The notes: a model not told the origin generated them from the letters alone. Counted from the first letter of the stretch, positions 7,989-15,434 are shown. The stretch is DNA of 24,288 bases from SH-MAG3 sp036374995 (GCA_036374995.1 DASUSS010000088.1:1-24288); one strand, 5' to 3'. Numbers and translations: made by a program.

Positions 7989-8704
7989 TCGTCGCCGCGG
8001 TTGCGGAACCTGTAGCCGAACCCGCGCACCGTCTCGATCAGCGAGCCGTGCGCGCCGAGCTTCGTGCGGAGCCGCTGCACGTGCATGTCGACGGTGCGCG
8101 TCTCGATGCGCGCGTGGATGTCCCACGCATTCTCCAGGAGCTGCTGTCGCGTCTGCACGCGACCACGCCGCTCGAGCAGCGTGACCAGCAGCCGATACTC
8201 CGTCGGCGTCAGCTCCACCTCCTCGCCATCGACCGCCACCCGCAGCGCGTTCAGGTCGACGATGATCCCGCTCGCCCGCAATGTCCGGCCTCCAGCGGCA
8301 ATGGCCGGCGACTGCGCACGCCGCAGCACCGCGGTCACACGCAGCACGAGCTCGCGCGGACTGAACGGCTTCGTGACGTAATCGTCGGCGCCCAGCTCCA
8401 GTCCCTTCACCCGATCGCTCTCGTCCCGTCGCGCCGTCAGCACCACGACGGGCACATCCGTCGTTTCCGTCCGCCGCCGCAGCTCCTGGAGCACCTCGTA
8501 GCCGGAGAATCCGGGAAGCATGAGGTCGAGCACGACCAGATCCGGCCGCTCCGCGCCGACCGCCTCGAGCGCCTCCTGCCCGCCCTCCGCCGTGCGGACC
8601 CGATAACCCTCCTTCGTCAGGTGGTAGGCGACGAGGGCCGCGATGTCACGCTCGTCCTCCACGACCAGTATCCTGGCGGGTGTCTTCTTCGAAGCTGCGG
8701 CCAT
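7985..8704 (-). CDS. phoB: Phosphate-regulon response regulator PhoB
   Basis: An OmpR/PhoB-type transcription factor of 239 residues. The receiver domain has acidic E16/D17, phospho-acceptor D60 (VVLDLMLPG), T90 and K112 (TKPFS). The C-terminal winged helix is complete, with TPTEYRLLVTLLERRG, a recognition-helix segment RTVDMHVQRLRTKLG and the hairpin VRGFGYRF. The ATG at 8704 has GAGGAC upstream and gives the family's usual length. The pairing with phoR, the pst operon on the same strand and its own Pho-box-like site (8796-8811) support the PhoB name over other OmpR-family members; autoregulation is inferred. Confidence 0.93.
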   Translation of the reverse strand: MAAASKKTPARILVVEDERDIAALVAYHLTKEGYRVRTAEGGQEALEAVGAERPDLVVLDLMLPGFSGYEVLQELRRRTETTDVPVVVLTARRDESDRVKGLELGADDYVTKPFSPRELVLRVTAVLRRAQSPAIAAGGRTLRASGIIVDLNALRVAVDGEEVELTPTEYRLLVTLLERRGRVQTRQQLLENAWDIHARIETRTVDMHVQRLRTKLGAHGSLIETVRGFGYRFRNRGDE

Positions 8705-8768
8705 GTTCCGTGGTCCTCGCCCGAACGATGCGGATCGGTATCGCTGCGCGTGCGTCTCACCGTCCGGA

Positions 8769-8811
8769 GAAATACCGCGCCAGCACAACCGGAACGTCAC
8801 CGAAATGTAAC
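8769..8811 (-). promoter_or_regulatory. Pho-box-like site upstream of phoB
   Basis: GTCAC (8796-8800) and GTAAC (8807-8811) are spaced by exactly 11 bases. On the minus strand a weak -10-like TATTTC (8774-8769, 3 of 6) follows 21 bases from the proximal repeat, nearly the same spacing as at the porin promoter. The phoB ATG is 91 bases away. This suggests positive autoregulation of phoBR, as in other bacteria. Confidence 0.62.
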
Positions 8812-8842
8812 GAACCGGCCACTGCACCGCGGAGGGAACATC

Positions 8843-8887
8843 GTGACCGGCTCGTTACCTGCAAGAGGGGCGGACGTGGCCGATATG
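8843..8887 (+). promoter_or_regulatory. Pho-box-like site upstream of the PAP2 phosphatase gene
   Basis: GTGAC (8843-8847) and GTTAC (8854-8858) are again spaced by 11 bases. A weak -10-like GATATG (8882-8887) follows 23 bases later. The PAP2 ATG is 53 bases from the box. It is separate from the phoB site (31 bases between them), so the divergent gene pair appears to have one box each. Confidence 0.55.
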
Positions 8888-8911
8888 GCCCAGCATTCGG
8901 CAGGAGGTGAA

Positions 8912-9427
8912 ATGAAAGCGTTCCTGATCAGACTGCACCAGCGGGACGAGCTGGTCCTGCTCTATGTCATCGGCTACCGCACGGGTCGGCTCGACCGCGC
9001 GGTCCGGCGGTTCACTCACCTCGGCGGCCCGACGATCGCAATCGGCGCGACCGCGGCGATGCTCCTGAGCCCATCACCCGTCTGGCACGGCGCCGGCCGG
9101 CACGCCGCGATCGCGCTCGCGGGCTCGCACCTGGTCGTCCAGCTGATCAAGCGCTCCGTATGCCGCGCGCGACCCAGACTGCCGGTCGGGATCCACTCGC
9201 TCATCGACGCGCCCGACCGCTTCAGCTTCCCCAGCGGTCATGCCGCCGCCGCGCTGTCAGTGGCGCTCGGCGCCTCCGTCGCCGTGCCCGCCGCGGCGCC
9301 CTGGCTCCTGGGCGCCGCGCTCGCCGTCGGGCTGTCCCGGTGCTACCTCGGCGTTCACTACCCCGGCGACGTTCTCGCCGGCTGGATCCTGGCCGCCGCG
9401 GCCTTCCTCGCCGCGATCCTCGTCTGA
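8912..9427 (+). CDS. PAP2-family membrane phosphatase
   Basis: A 171-residue integral membrane phosphatase that probably hydrolyses a lipid phosphate or pyrophosphate such as phosphatidylglycerol phosphate or undecaprenyl pyrophosphate. All three catalytic motifs are present: K80-x6-R87-P88 (KRSVCRARP), PSGH at 107-110, and SR-x5-H-x3-D at 142-153 (SRCYLGVHYPGD). Hydrophobic segments surround them. The ATG at 8912 has an excellent AGGAGGTG ribosome site; the longer open frame upstream runs antisense to phoB and is ignored. Divergent from phoB with its own Pho-box-like site, it may release phosphate from lipids during starvation. The substrate is inferred only. Confidence 0.92.
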   Translation: MKAFLIRLHQRDELVLLYVIGYRTGRLDRAVRRFTHLGGPTIAIGATAAMLLSPSPVWHGAGRHAAIALAGSHLVVQLIKRSVCRARPRLPVGIHSLIDAPDRFSFPSGHAAAALSVALGASVAVPAAAPWLLGAALAVGLSRCYLGVHYPGDVLAGWILAAAAFLAAILV

Positions 9428-9556
9428 CGGCCGCGCTCGCCTCCGCAACGATACCCACATCGGCATTCACCTCTGGCTCGAGCCGAACGTCCCGCACGAC
9501 CAGACTGGCTGAAGCCGATCGCCACGGCAACGGCGAACCGGGAGTCTTCCCGAAAT

Positions 9557-9572
9557 GTTACGCAACGTTTAC
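9557..9572. promoter_or_regulatory. Orphan Pho-box-like half site in a convergent gap
   Basis: GTTAC (9557-9561) and TTTAC (9568-9572) repeat at 11 bases, but one base of the second unit departs from GTNAC. It lies in the 269-base gap between two convergent genes (PAP2 ending at 9427 and the lipoprotein gene ending at 9697), where no gene needs a promoter. It could be chance, or drive an unseen small RNA. No coding gene was recognised in this gap. Confidence 0.25.
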
Positions 9573-9661
9573 AGACGGCGCGTACCGCCCGGGCGCCGCC
9601 ACCCGCGCCACGTTTGCAGAGGCCGCGTCCACCGAGCCCTACACACGCAGTGTCTGCAGGC

Positions 9662-9693
9662 GCGGGCCACCCGGCGGCCGACACGTGGCCCGC
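9662..9693 (-). terminator. Possible terminator hairpin after the small lipoprotein gene
   Basis: GCGGGCCAC (9662-9670) pairs perfectly with GTGGCCCGC (9685-9693) around a 14-base loop, three bases beyond the TGA at 9697 in the direction of transcription. No clear U-tract follows, so it may only stabilise the 3' end or act on both strands. Confidence 0.45.
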
Positions 9694-9696
9694 CGC

Positions 9697-10326
9697 TCAG
9701 AGCCGGTTCGCCAGGGACAGCAGCTTGTAGCGCCCCGCCCGCTCGATGATCGAGCCGAACAGTCGCATCTCCTCGAGTCTGCCATCGCCACGCCTGATGA
9801 ACAGCACACAGGATGGCCACAACCGGTTCGCACCTTCGACGCGCACGTCGCCTGCGCAACGATGGCCTTCCACGAGCAGCCGCTTCCCGCCGTATTCCCG
9901 GAGCAGGCGACGCTCCCCCTTGAGACCGTTCTGCTCCAGCAGCAGCCAGTTCACCGCCGGCGGCTGCGCGTACGGCTCGCGTGCGAACGGCGAGGTCGGG
10001 AAGTAGAGGTATGCGAACTCGGACGCGTTCAGCACGAGCTCGCGCAGCGCGGCGGCGCTGCCGTCCTCGACGGCCGCGACGAACCGGGCGATCAGCTCCT
10101 CCCGCGACGCGGCCGCACCCGGACCGAACGACCCGACGGGTGGCAGTCCGGCCTGGAAGCGCTCGATCATTTCCGGCATCGGGAGAATGCTGTCTCCGCC
10201 GGCAGAGACCGGTGCGGCCATCCCGGCGATTCCTCTCTCGGCCATCCCTCTTCCCTCCGCCTCGGCGCTGCACGCGGCGCACACGAGCGCGAGCAGGCCG
10301 ACGCCCAGTGTCGAAGCCCTCTGCAT
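9697..10326 (-). CDS. Predicted lipoprotein of unknown function
   Basis: A 209-residue product with a lipoprotein-type signal (LGVGLLALVCAAC, lipid Cys probably 19). The ATG at 10326 has GGAGAA 6 bases upstream; the frame is open further up but this start gives the proper signal peptide. The mature part has a disordered Ala/Gly-rich stretch, then a helix-rich region (ASREELIARFVAAVEDGSAA) with the pattern of a nuclear-transport-factor-2-like or scaffold fold, and a C-terminal half with two Cys (RCAG, PSCVLF) that could form a disulfide. I do not recognise the family. It is the third gene behind the TonB-dependent receptor and beta-helix lipoprotein, so an envelope role in the same process is possible. 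Confidence 0.75.
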   Translation of the reverse strand: MQRASTLGVGLLALVCAACSAEAEGRGMAERGIAGMAAPVSAGGDSILPMPEMIERFQAGLPPVGSFGPGAAASREELIARFVAAVEDGSAAALRELVLNASEFAYLYFPTSPFAREPYAQPPAVNWLLLEQNGLKGERRLLREYGGKRLLVEGHRCAGDVRVEGANRLWPSCVLFIRRGDGRLEEMRLFGSIIERAGRYKLLSLANRL

Positions 10327-10343
10327 CGGTTCTCCATGGAAGT

Positions 10344-10370
10344 GGCCGGTGGCGGGATGCGCCACCGGCC
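10344..10370 (-). other. Perfect hairpin between the two lipoprotein genes
   Basis: GGCCGGTGGCG (10344-10354) pairs with CGCCACCGGCC (10360-10370) around five bases. It lies between the beta-helix gene stop and the ribosome site of the next gene, 17 bases before the ATG. On the plus strand TTT follows it, but in the transcribed (minus) direction no U-run does. It may attenuate read-through or protect the upstream message. Confidence 0.55.
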
Positions 10371-10414
10371 TTTCCGGAAGGGTCATTCGGAACAGTGATG
10401 GGTGCCTGGTCCGG

Positions 10415-12076
10415 CTAGTTGTCCGCGTAGACCGTCCAGCCCTCCCACCACTTCGGGCCGGCCGGGTCGGCCGCGCCGCGATACGCCGTCGGCGTGATGA
10501 ACGTCCCTGCCTTCGCGGCGATGTTCGCGGGGAAGCTCGTCATCCCGCCCGTCCGCTGCGGTGCGGTCGCAGCCGGCGTCCAGTCGAACTGCGTGGCGCT
10601 GCCCGGATCGGTCGGCAGCAGGTTGAACAGGCTCGCGGCTGGACCCGCGGCGGACACCACGCTGTTCGTGGTCGTGTCGTACGCCTGCTGGCCGGCATGG
10701 AGCAGCGAGCCGTTCTCCACGCCGAGCACGTTCGCCACGAGCATCTCGCCCGCAGTGACGCGCGCAGTGGTCGTGGCGTCGCGGACCGACAACGCGGACT
10801 TCGGCCAGCGCGCGACCACTCCGTTGACGTAGTAGCCCGCAGTCCCGCGTCGGATCACCATCCCGTGACCACCGGACGTCGCATCGACGAAGCCGGGGCC
10901 CGTGCCGATCAGCGTGAAGTTCGCCCACAGCGGCGCAGTGTACGGCTGTGAGTCCTGCCCGTCGAGACAGTTCGCGCCTGCGCAGCCATCGTTCTCGATC
11001 CCCTGCGGATCGCCCGACACGCTGCCGGCGCCCGTGCGCGGCGACAGCACCTTGGACTGGTAGGCAATCATGAACTGCACGCGCCCACGGTAGCCCTCCG
11101 ACGCGTCGAAGTGGTCATCGCCCGACTCGTACGACACGAGGTACTTCCCGTCCACGGTGCCGCCGAACCACTCGAAGTGGTCATCCAGCCCCGACATCGC
11201 CTGGAGATACTCGAGCTTCGTGCCGCTGCCGACCGCTGCGAACGTGAACGCGTTCAGCTCGTTGTCAGGTGAGATCGCATACCCCGCGAACTCGACGCGC
11301 ACGTAGCACAGCTCGCCGCTGCTGTCCGCATCATCCGTCCCGCCGCCGTACACGATCACTCCGCCCGTCTGCGGGCTCGACCCCTCGAGCTCCGTATCGG
11401 CACCGCGATTGATCGTCGCGTTGCCGACGAGCACCAGCCCGCCCCAGTCGCCCGGCTGCCGCTGGCCCGCCGGCCGCGACGACGTGAACACGATCGGTGC
11501 GGCCGCCGTGCCGCACGCGTCGATCCGCCCGCCCCGCAGCACGAACAGCGACGAGCCGAGCGTGTCGTAATCGCCGAGGATCGTCGTGCCCGGCTGCACC
11601 GTCAGCGTCACACCCGCCGGCACGTGCACGAACCCGCTGATCGTGTAGGTCGTATCCGCGAACAGCGTCCGATCGGATGTGATGTCGCTGCTGATCGTCG
11701 CCACCTTCGGGCCTGCCTGCGGCGTCGTCACACCGGCGGCCGCACTGAACGCGCTCTGCCGCGAGCCGCTCACCGCCGCGACCCGGTACTGGTACGTCGT
11801 CTCCGGCTGAACCGTCGCATCCGTGTACGTCGTCGCCGTGCTCGTCGCGACCTGCGCGTACGTCAGCCCGGATCCGGCCTGCCCGGTCGCCCTCTCGATG
11901 ACGTAGCTGTCCGCACCCGCCACGGTCGCGAACGTCACCGTGACGGACGTCGGCGTCGCCGCGCTCGCCGTCACCGTGGACGGCGGCTCCAGTGACGGTG
12001 CCGTCGGGTCGTCATCACACGCCGCACCCGCAAGCACCGCGAGCAGGATCGGTACGTATCTGCGTCGGAACATCAT
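10415..12076 (-). CDS. Fibronectin-III/beta-helix surface lipoprotein
   Basis: A 553-residue predicted lipoprotein. The signal ends at Cys20 (AVLAGAAC), followed by DDD. A fibronectin type III domain covers about residues 30-118 (from PSTVTASAATPTSVTV to VAAVSGSRQSAFSAAAGV). The rest is a repetitive beta-helix-like region with VPAGVTLTVQPGTTILGD, DWGGLVLVGNATINRG, CYVRVEFAGYAISPDNELN and HFEWFGGTVDGKYLV, a pattern I recall from envelope proteins encoded beside TonB-dependent receptors in Bacteroidota and related groups. The start is one of two adjacent ATGs. It sits 189 bases downstream of the receptor on the same strand. A surface partner that feeds the receptor is an inference; no enzyme motif is visible. 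Confidence 0.82.
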   Translation of the reverse strand: MMFRRRYVPILLAVLAGAACDDDPTAPSLEPPSTVTASAATPTSVTVTFATVAGADSYVIERATGQAGSGLTYAQVATSTATTYTDATVQPETTYQYRVAAVSGSRQSAFSAAAGVTTPQAGPKVATISSDITSDRTLFADTTYTISGFVHVPAGVTLTVQPGTTILGDYDTLGSSLFVLRGGRIDACGTAAAPIVFTSSRPAGQRQPGDWGGLVLVGNATINRGADTELEGSSPQTGGVIVYGGGTDDADSSGELCYVRVEFAGYAISPDNELNAFTFAAVGSGTKLEYLQAMSGLDDHFEWFGGTVDGKYLVSYESGDDHFDASEGYRGRVQFMIAYQSKVLSPRTGAGSVSGDPQGIENDGCAGANCLDGQDSQPYTAPLWANFTLIGTGPGFVDATSGGHGMVIRRGTAGYYVNGVVARWPKSALSVRDATTTARVTAGEMLVANVLGVENGSLLHAGQQAYDTTTNSVVSAAGPAASLFNLLPTDPGSATQFDWTPAATAPQRTGGMTSFPANIAAKAGTFITPTAYRGAADPAGPKWWEGWTVYADN

Positions 12077-12163
12077 CGCATCAACCTCGTCTGCTGATTC
12101 CGTGGAGCGTTCTGTTCACGAGTGAAGAGAACATTCGCGTGCGTCGGCCACGTCGCGCTCATG

Positions 12164-12286
12164 TCTCGATCCGGTCACGGGGCGCCAGCGATTCCATGAC
12201 AGCCTCGCGATCCGGTCGTGGTGCGCTGGCGATTCCATGACAGCCCTCGATCCGGTCATGGTGCGCTACCGATTCCATGACAGCCC
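12164..12286 (-). repeat. Three tandem copies of a 40-41-base hairpin unit
   Basis: Three near-identical units of about 41 bases each begin with a GATCCGGTC block and end with GATTCCATGACAGCC (the latter at 12190, 12231 and 12271; spacings 41 and 40). Each can fold: in the copy nearest the receptor GTCATGG (12255-12261) pairs with CCATGAC, and in the other two one arm base changes to a wobble pair on at least one strand. The copy at 12246-12286 holds the last codons and stop of the TonB-dependent receptor (LSWNR-stop); the other two lie downstream in the gap before the beta-helix gene. The set looks like slippage of the 3' end of the gene. Confidence 0.8.
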
Positions 12287-15166
12287 GACCGCGTAGGAGC
12301 GCCCGCCCCGGTAGTACTCGCGGGTGACATCCCCCTGCACGAGCTCGTACGGCGCATCCAGCAGATTCTTCGCATCGAGCTTCAGCGAAACCGATCCCAG
12401 CACGCTGGTACGCAGGGAGAAGTCCAGTACGTGACGAGGCCGCTCGATGACGTCCGGCAACGGCACCTCGCCTGCACTGACGATCCGCTCGCCGACCGTG
12501 TTGTACAGAAGCGTCACGCTGGACGTGCGCCACTCCGGCGCCCACGTCAGACCCGCATTGACGACGTACGGCGCCTGGCCGACCATGTGCCGCTCCGCGT
12601 TCGTCTGGCTCGATGCGCTGCGCGCGATCTCGATGACGCTCCGCATCAGCGTCACGTTCGTGAAGAGAGTGAACGCTTCCAGCGGCTCCGCGACGAAGCC
12701 GAGCCGCTTGCGCGCCTCCAGCTCGACACCGATGTTCTCCGCTGCTGCCGCATTCACGAACGTGACGAGGCTCGTACCCGACGTCGCGCGGTAGACGCGC
12801 TCGATCGGTGCATCGAACTGCTTCGCGAACGCGGCCACCGAAACGACCTCGCCCGCCGCCGGATACCACTCCCACCTTGCGTCCGCATTACGGATGAGCG
12901 TCCGCTCGAGGTCCGGGTTGCCGCGCACGTTCTCGCCGCCCAGCACCTCGCGGTACTGGACATCGGCCAGCTCGCGGTACTCGGGCCGCGCCAGTGTCTG
13001 TGATACGGAGAACCGCAGGTTGTGCGCGTCCGCCAGCTGCACGTGCAGCGCGAGCGACGGCAGGACGTCCGTGTACGACGGACTCGTCCGCGTGGTCACG
13101 TTCGCGAGTGTGGATTGCGCCGTCACATCCAGCTCCGAGCGCTCGACCCGCGCGCCACCGATGACGCGGACACGGCCACCCAGCGGTACATCGAGCATCG
13201 CATAACCGGCGCTCAGCCGGTCCGCCGCGCTGTACGATCCGCCCTGACTCAGCGGCGCGACGCGCATGTACGCGTGCCCGTCGGCCGTGAATCGGCCATC
13301 GAAGATCTGCTCCGGCGTCAGCTCGAGCGCACTCACGGGCAGCTGCGTGGCGGAGATGCTGTACGCCCGATTCTCCGCATCGCGCTCCGTGCGACGGTAC
13401 AGGCCTCCGACCTTCACGGCCGCGGCGCCGAGGCTCAGCCGGTAGTTCGCGCTAGCCTCGCGCGCCGACTCGCTCAGGTCGCCGAACGTGCGCACGGCAC
13501 CCTCGCCGCCCGCCGAGAACCAGCGGAACGGCTCGCCGGGCTCCGTCTGCGCGCGCACCAGCTCGGAGCGGTCCGGCTCGTAGCGCCGCACGCCCGAAGC
13601 CGTCACGCTCCAGTCGATCGTGTGCCGCCCCGTCTGGTGTTCCGCTCCCAGCTGTGCGGAGTGGATGCCGCGCTGCACGAAGCGCAGCCGCTGGATCTGC
13701 GTTGGCATGCCGCCGTGGTTCTCACTCGAGCCGAGCTCGACGCGGGCCTCATTGTCCGCCGTGCGGTTCAGCGTGCCGTTGAAGAAGGCACGCGTGTGCT
13801 GACCGATCAGGGTGCTGAGATTGGCGAGTCCGCCGAGCAGCACGCTCGTCCGACCGGTCGCGCCATTGAAGCGATCGACCTCCTGCGTCCCGCCGGATCC
13901 GTCGGCGAGCGCACGCGCCCGACGCTCCTCCGCGCGCGCCTCCTCGCCATACGAGTACGTGCCGCTCAGCAGGTAGGAGATGTCCTGGCCGAAGAGCGGG
14001 TCCGTGCCTCCGAGCGAGAGGCCGAGCGACGAGCTGCCGCGGCCCGTCTGCCGATCCGCGGACCACGCGTTCCGGAAGTCGTTGACCATCTGATTGAGCT
14101 CGGACTGCGACAGCGCACCCGTGAAATCGCCGGCGCGGGCGACGCTCCGCGGCAGCGCGCGATCGCCGCCTGCCTGCGCCAGCCACTCGCCGCCCGACGA
14201 GGGCGCCGCCGGCAGGATCGCGCCCGTCACGCGCTCGTTGAAGCCGGCGCCCACCGAGACCGTGAGCTGCCGCTCGCCCGGGAACTCGCGCGTGCGGATG
14301 TCGACCTGCGCACCGCTGAAGTCGCCCGGCTGATCCGGCGTGAACGTCTTCGACGTCGTGATCGTCTGCAGCAGGCCGGAAGGGAACAGGTCGAGCGGCA
14401 CGACCTTGCGCTCCGGCTCGGGACTCGGGATGCGCGCACCGTTCAGGGACGTGGTCGTATACCGCTCACCCAGGCCGCGGACGAAGACGTACTTGCCATC
14501 CTGCACCGTGACGCCGCTGATGCGCTGCATGGCTGCCGCCGCGTCGCCGTCCGGACTGCGCGAGATCTGCTCCGCCGTGACAGCGCTCACGATCGAGGCC
14601 GCACTCCGCTGCTGATCGAGCGCGCGCACCACGCTGCCCCGCTCCGCGGCCGCCGTCACCTCGATCGCCATCAGCTCCACGGCCGCGGACTCCAGCACGA
14701 TGTCCTGCTCGACCGTGCCGCCCGGCCGCACCTGCACGCCCGTCACCGCCTTCGTCCCGTAACCGATGCTGCGCGCACGCACGGTCACCGCTCCCGCCGG
14801 AACATTGACCAGCACATAGCGGCCGTCGACGCCGCTCAGCGCGCCGGCCTCGCCTTCGGGCACGTCCACGGTCACGTTCGACACACCCGCACCCGTCTGC
14901 GCATCGATCACCCGCCCCACGATCCGGCCCGCATCCTGTCCCGCCGCCGGCGCGCACAGCAGGACCAGCAGCGCCGTGCTCAGCAGGACCGGCAGCAACG
15001 TGCTGAGCAGGACCGGCAGCGCCGTGCTCGGCAGGACCGGCAGCGCCGTGCTCGGCAGAACGGGCAGCGCCGTGCTCGGCAGGACCGGCAGCGCCGTGCT
15101 CGGCAGGACCGGCAGCGCCGCGCTCGGTAGGGGCGTGTGCCCCGTTCCCAGCCGTTGTCTCGTCAT
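12266..15166 (-). CDS. TonB-dependent outer-membrane receptor, probably phosphate-starvation induced
   Basis: A 966-residue outer-membrane transporter powered by TonB-ExbBD. After an unusual long signal (see the 24-base repeat), an Ig-like carboxypeptidase-regulatory domain covers about 78-155 (GRIVGRVIDAQTGAGVSNV, DGRYVLVNVPAG). The plug follows at about 165-290 with MQRISGVTVQDGKYVFVRG, LNGARIPSPEPERK and DFSGAQVDIRTREF. A barrel of about 670 residues ends in LSWNR, an atypical end, since an aromatic residue is usual. The ATG at 15166 has GGAGAAG seven bases upstream. A Pho-box-like site lies at 15319-15344. The substrate is unknown; phosphorylated organic compounds are a guess from the context. 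It heads a cluster with two lipoproteins. Confidence 0.92.
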   Translation of the reverse strand: MTRQRLGTGHTPLPSAALPVLPSTALPVLPSTALPVLPSTALPVLPSTALPVLLSTLLPVLLSTALLVLLCAPAAGQDAGRIVGRVIDAQTGAGVSNVTVDVPEGEAGALSGVDGRYVLVNVPAGAVTVRARSIGYGTKAVTGVQVRPGGTVEQDIVLESAAVELMAIEVTAAAERGSVVRALDQQRSAASIVSAVTAEQISRSPDGDAAAAMQRISGVTVQDGKYVFVRGLGERYTTTSLNGARIPSPEPERKVVPLDLFPSGLLQTITTSKTFTPDQPGDFSGAQVDIRTREFPGERQLTVSVGAGFNERVTGAILPAAPSSGGEWLAQAGGDRALPRSVARAGDFTGALSQSELNQMVNDFRNAWSADRQTGRGSSSLGLSLGGTDPLFGQDISYLLSGTYSYGEEARAEERRARALADGSGGTQEVDRFNGATGRTSVLLGGLANLSTLIGQHTRAFFNGTLNRTADNEARVELGSSENHGGMPTQIQRLRFVQRGIHSAQLGAEHQTGRHTIDWSVTASGVRRYEPDRSELVRAQTEPGEPFRWFSAGGEGAVRTFGDLSESAREASANYRLSLGAAAVKVGGLYRRTERDAENRAYSISATQLPVSALELTPEQIFDGRFTADGHAYMRVAPLSQGGSYSAADRLSAGYAMLDVPLGGRVRVIGGARVERSELDVTAQSTLANVTTRTSPSYTDVLPSLALHVQLADAHNLRFSVSQTLARPEYRELADVQYREVLGGENVRGNPDLERTLIRNADARWEWYPAAGEVVSVAAFAKQFDAPIERVYRATSGTSLVTFVNAAAAENIGVELEARKRLGFVAEPLEAFTLFTNVTLMRSVIEIARSASSQTNAERHMVGQAPYVVNAGLTWAPEWRTSSVTLLYNTVGERIVSAGEVPLPDVIERPRHVLDFSLRTSVLGSVSLKLDAKNLLDAPYELVQGDVTREYYRGGRSYAVGLSWNR
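14960..15127 (-). repeat. 24-base minisatellite, seven units, in the receptor signal peptide
   Basis: Seven head-to-tail 24-base units start at 14960, 14984, 15008, 15032, 15056, 15080 and 15104 with only a few substitutions. Being a multiple of three, they keep frame and encode seven 8-residue repeats (residues 14-69), of the form PSTALPVL drifting to LSTALLVL near the mature protein. They form the hydrophobic core of a signal peptide of about 75 residues. Such near-perfect arrays change length easily by replication slippage. Confidence 0.9.
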
Positions 15167-15290
15167 CGATCTTCTCCTGAGCCATGTGGCCCCACGCGGC
15201 CGCGAGCTGGATACGCCGCACAAGGCTCGTCGTGCATCCGCCGGGGTTCGTGTCGAAGCCGCCGCCCGGCGCCTCCTCTGCATCCGCTGG

Positions 15291-15344
15291 ACATTAGGTC
15301 GCGACGATCTCCGTTCGCGTAGCAACCGGTAACGGTTCGGTCAC
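15291..15344 (-). promoter_or_regulatory. Pho-box-like site upstream of the TonB-dependent receptor
   Basis: GTCAC (15340-15344) and GTAAC (15329-15333) repeat at 11 bases; a third, GTAGC (15319-15323), is one base off phase. On the minus strand a -10-like TAATGT (15296-15291) follows 22 bases after the third unit, the same distance as at the porin operon. The receptor ATG is 124 bases beyond the -10. The site is also 91 bases from mgtE on the other side, but mgtE has a better candidate promoter of its own. Confidence 0.58.
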
Positions 15345-15354
15345 GACGGCGTGC

Positions 15355-15383
15355 TTGCCCCCCGCATCTCACGCACGTAGACT
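15355..15383 (+). promoter_or_regulatory. Candidate sigma-70-type promoter of mgtE
   Basis: TTGCCC (15355-15360, 4 of 6), a 17-base spacer and TAGACT (15378-15383, 4 of 6) precede the mgtE ATG by about 50 bases. The spacing is ideal and the match is fair. Confidence 0.45.
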
Positions 15384-15434
15384 CGGCCACGCGCAAACGC
15401 ACGCGCCCGAATTCCGCAGCATCGGACGAGAGCC

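Noticed and set aside
8048..8911. Long plus-strand extension of the PAP2 frame
   Set aside because: Antisense to phoB; the ATG at 8912 has an excellent ribosome site and all PAP2 motifs lie after it.
14960..15127. CRISPR-like array
   Set aside because: The 24-base repeats are directly adjacent with no unique spacers and no cas genes; it is coding tandem repeat.
13022..15130. 702-codon open frame on the plus strand opposite the receptor
   Set aside because: Arg/His-rich translation with no domain, antisense to a clearly recognised receptor; a typical GC-rich shadow frame.
15329..15344. Pho-box-like site as the mgtE promoter
   Set aside because: The -10 geometry fits the receptor side better, and mgtE has a separate TTGCCC-17-TAGACT candidate; not excluded.
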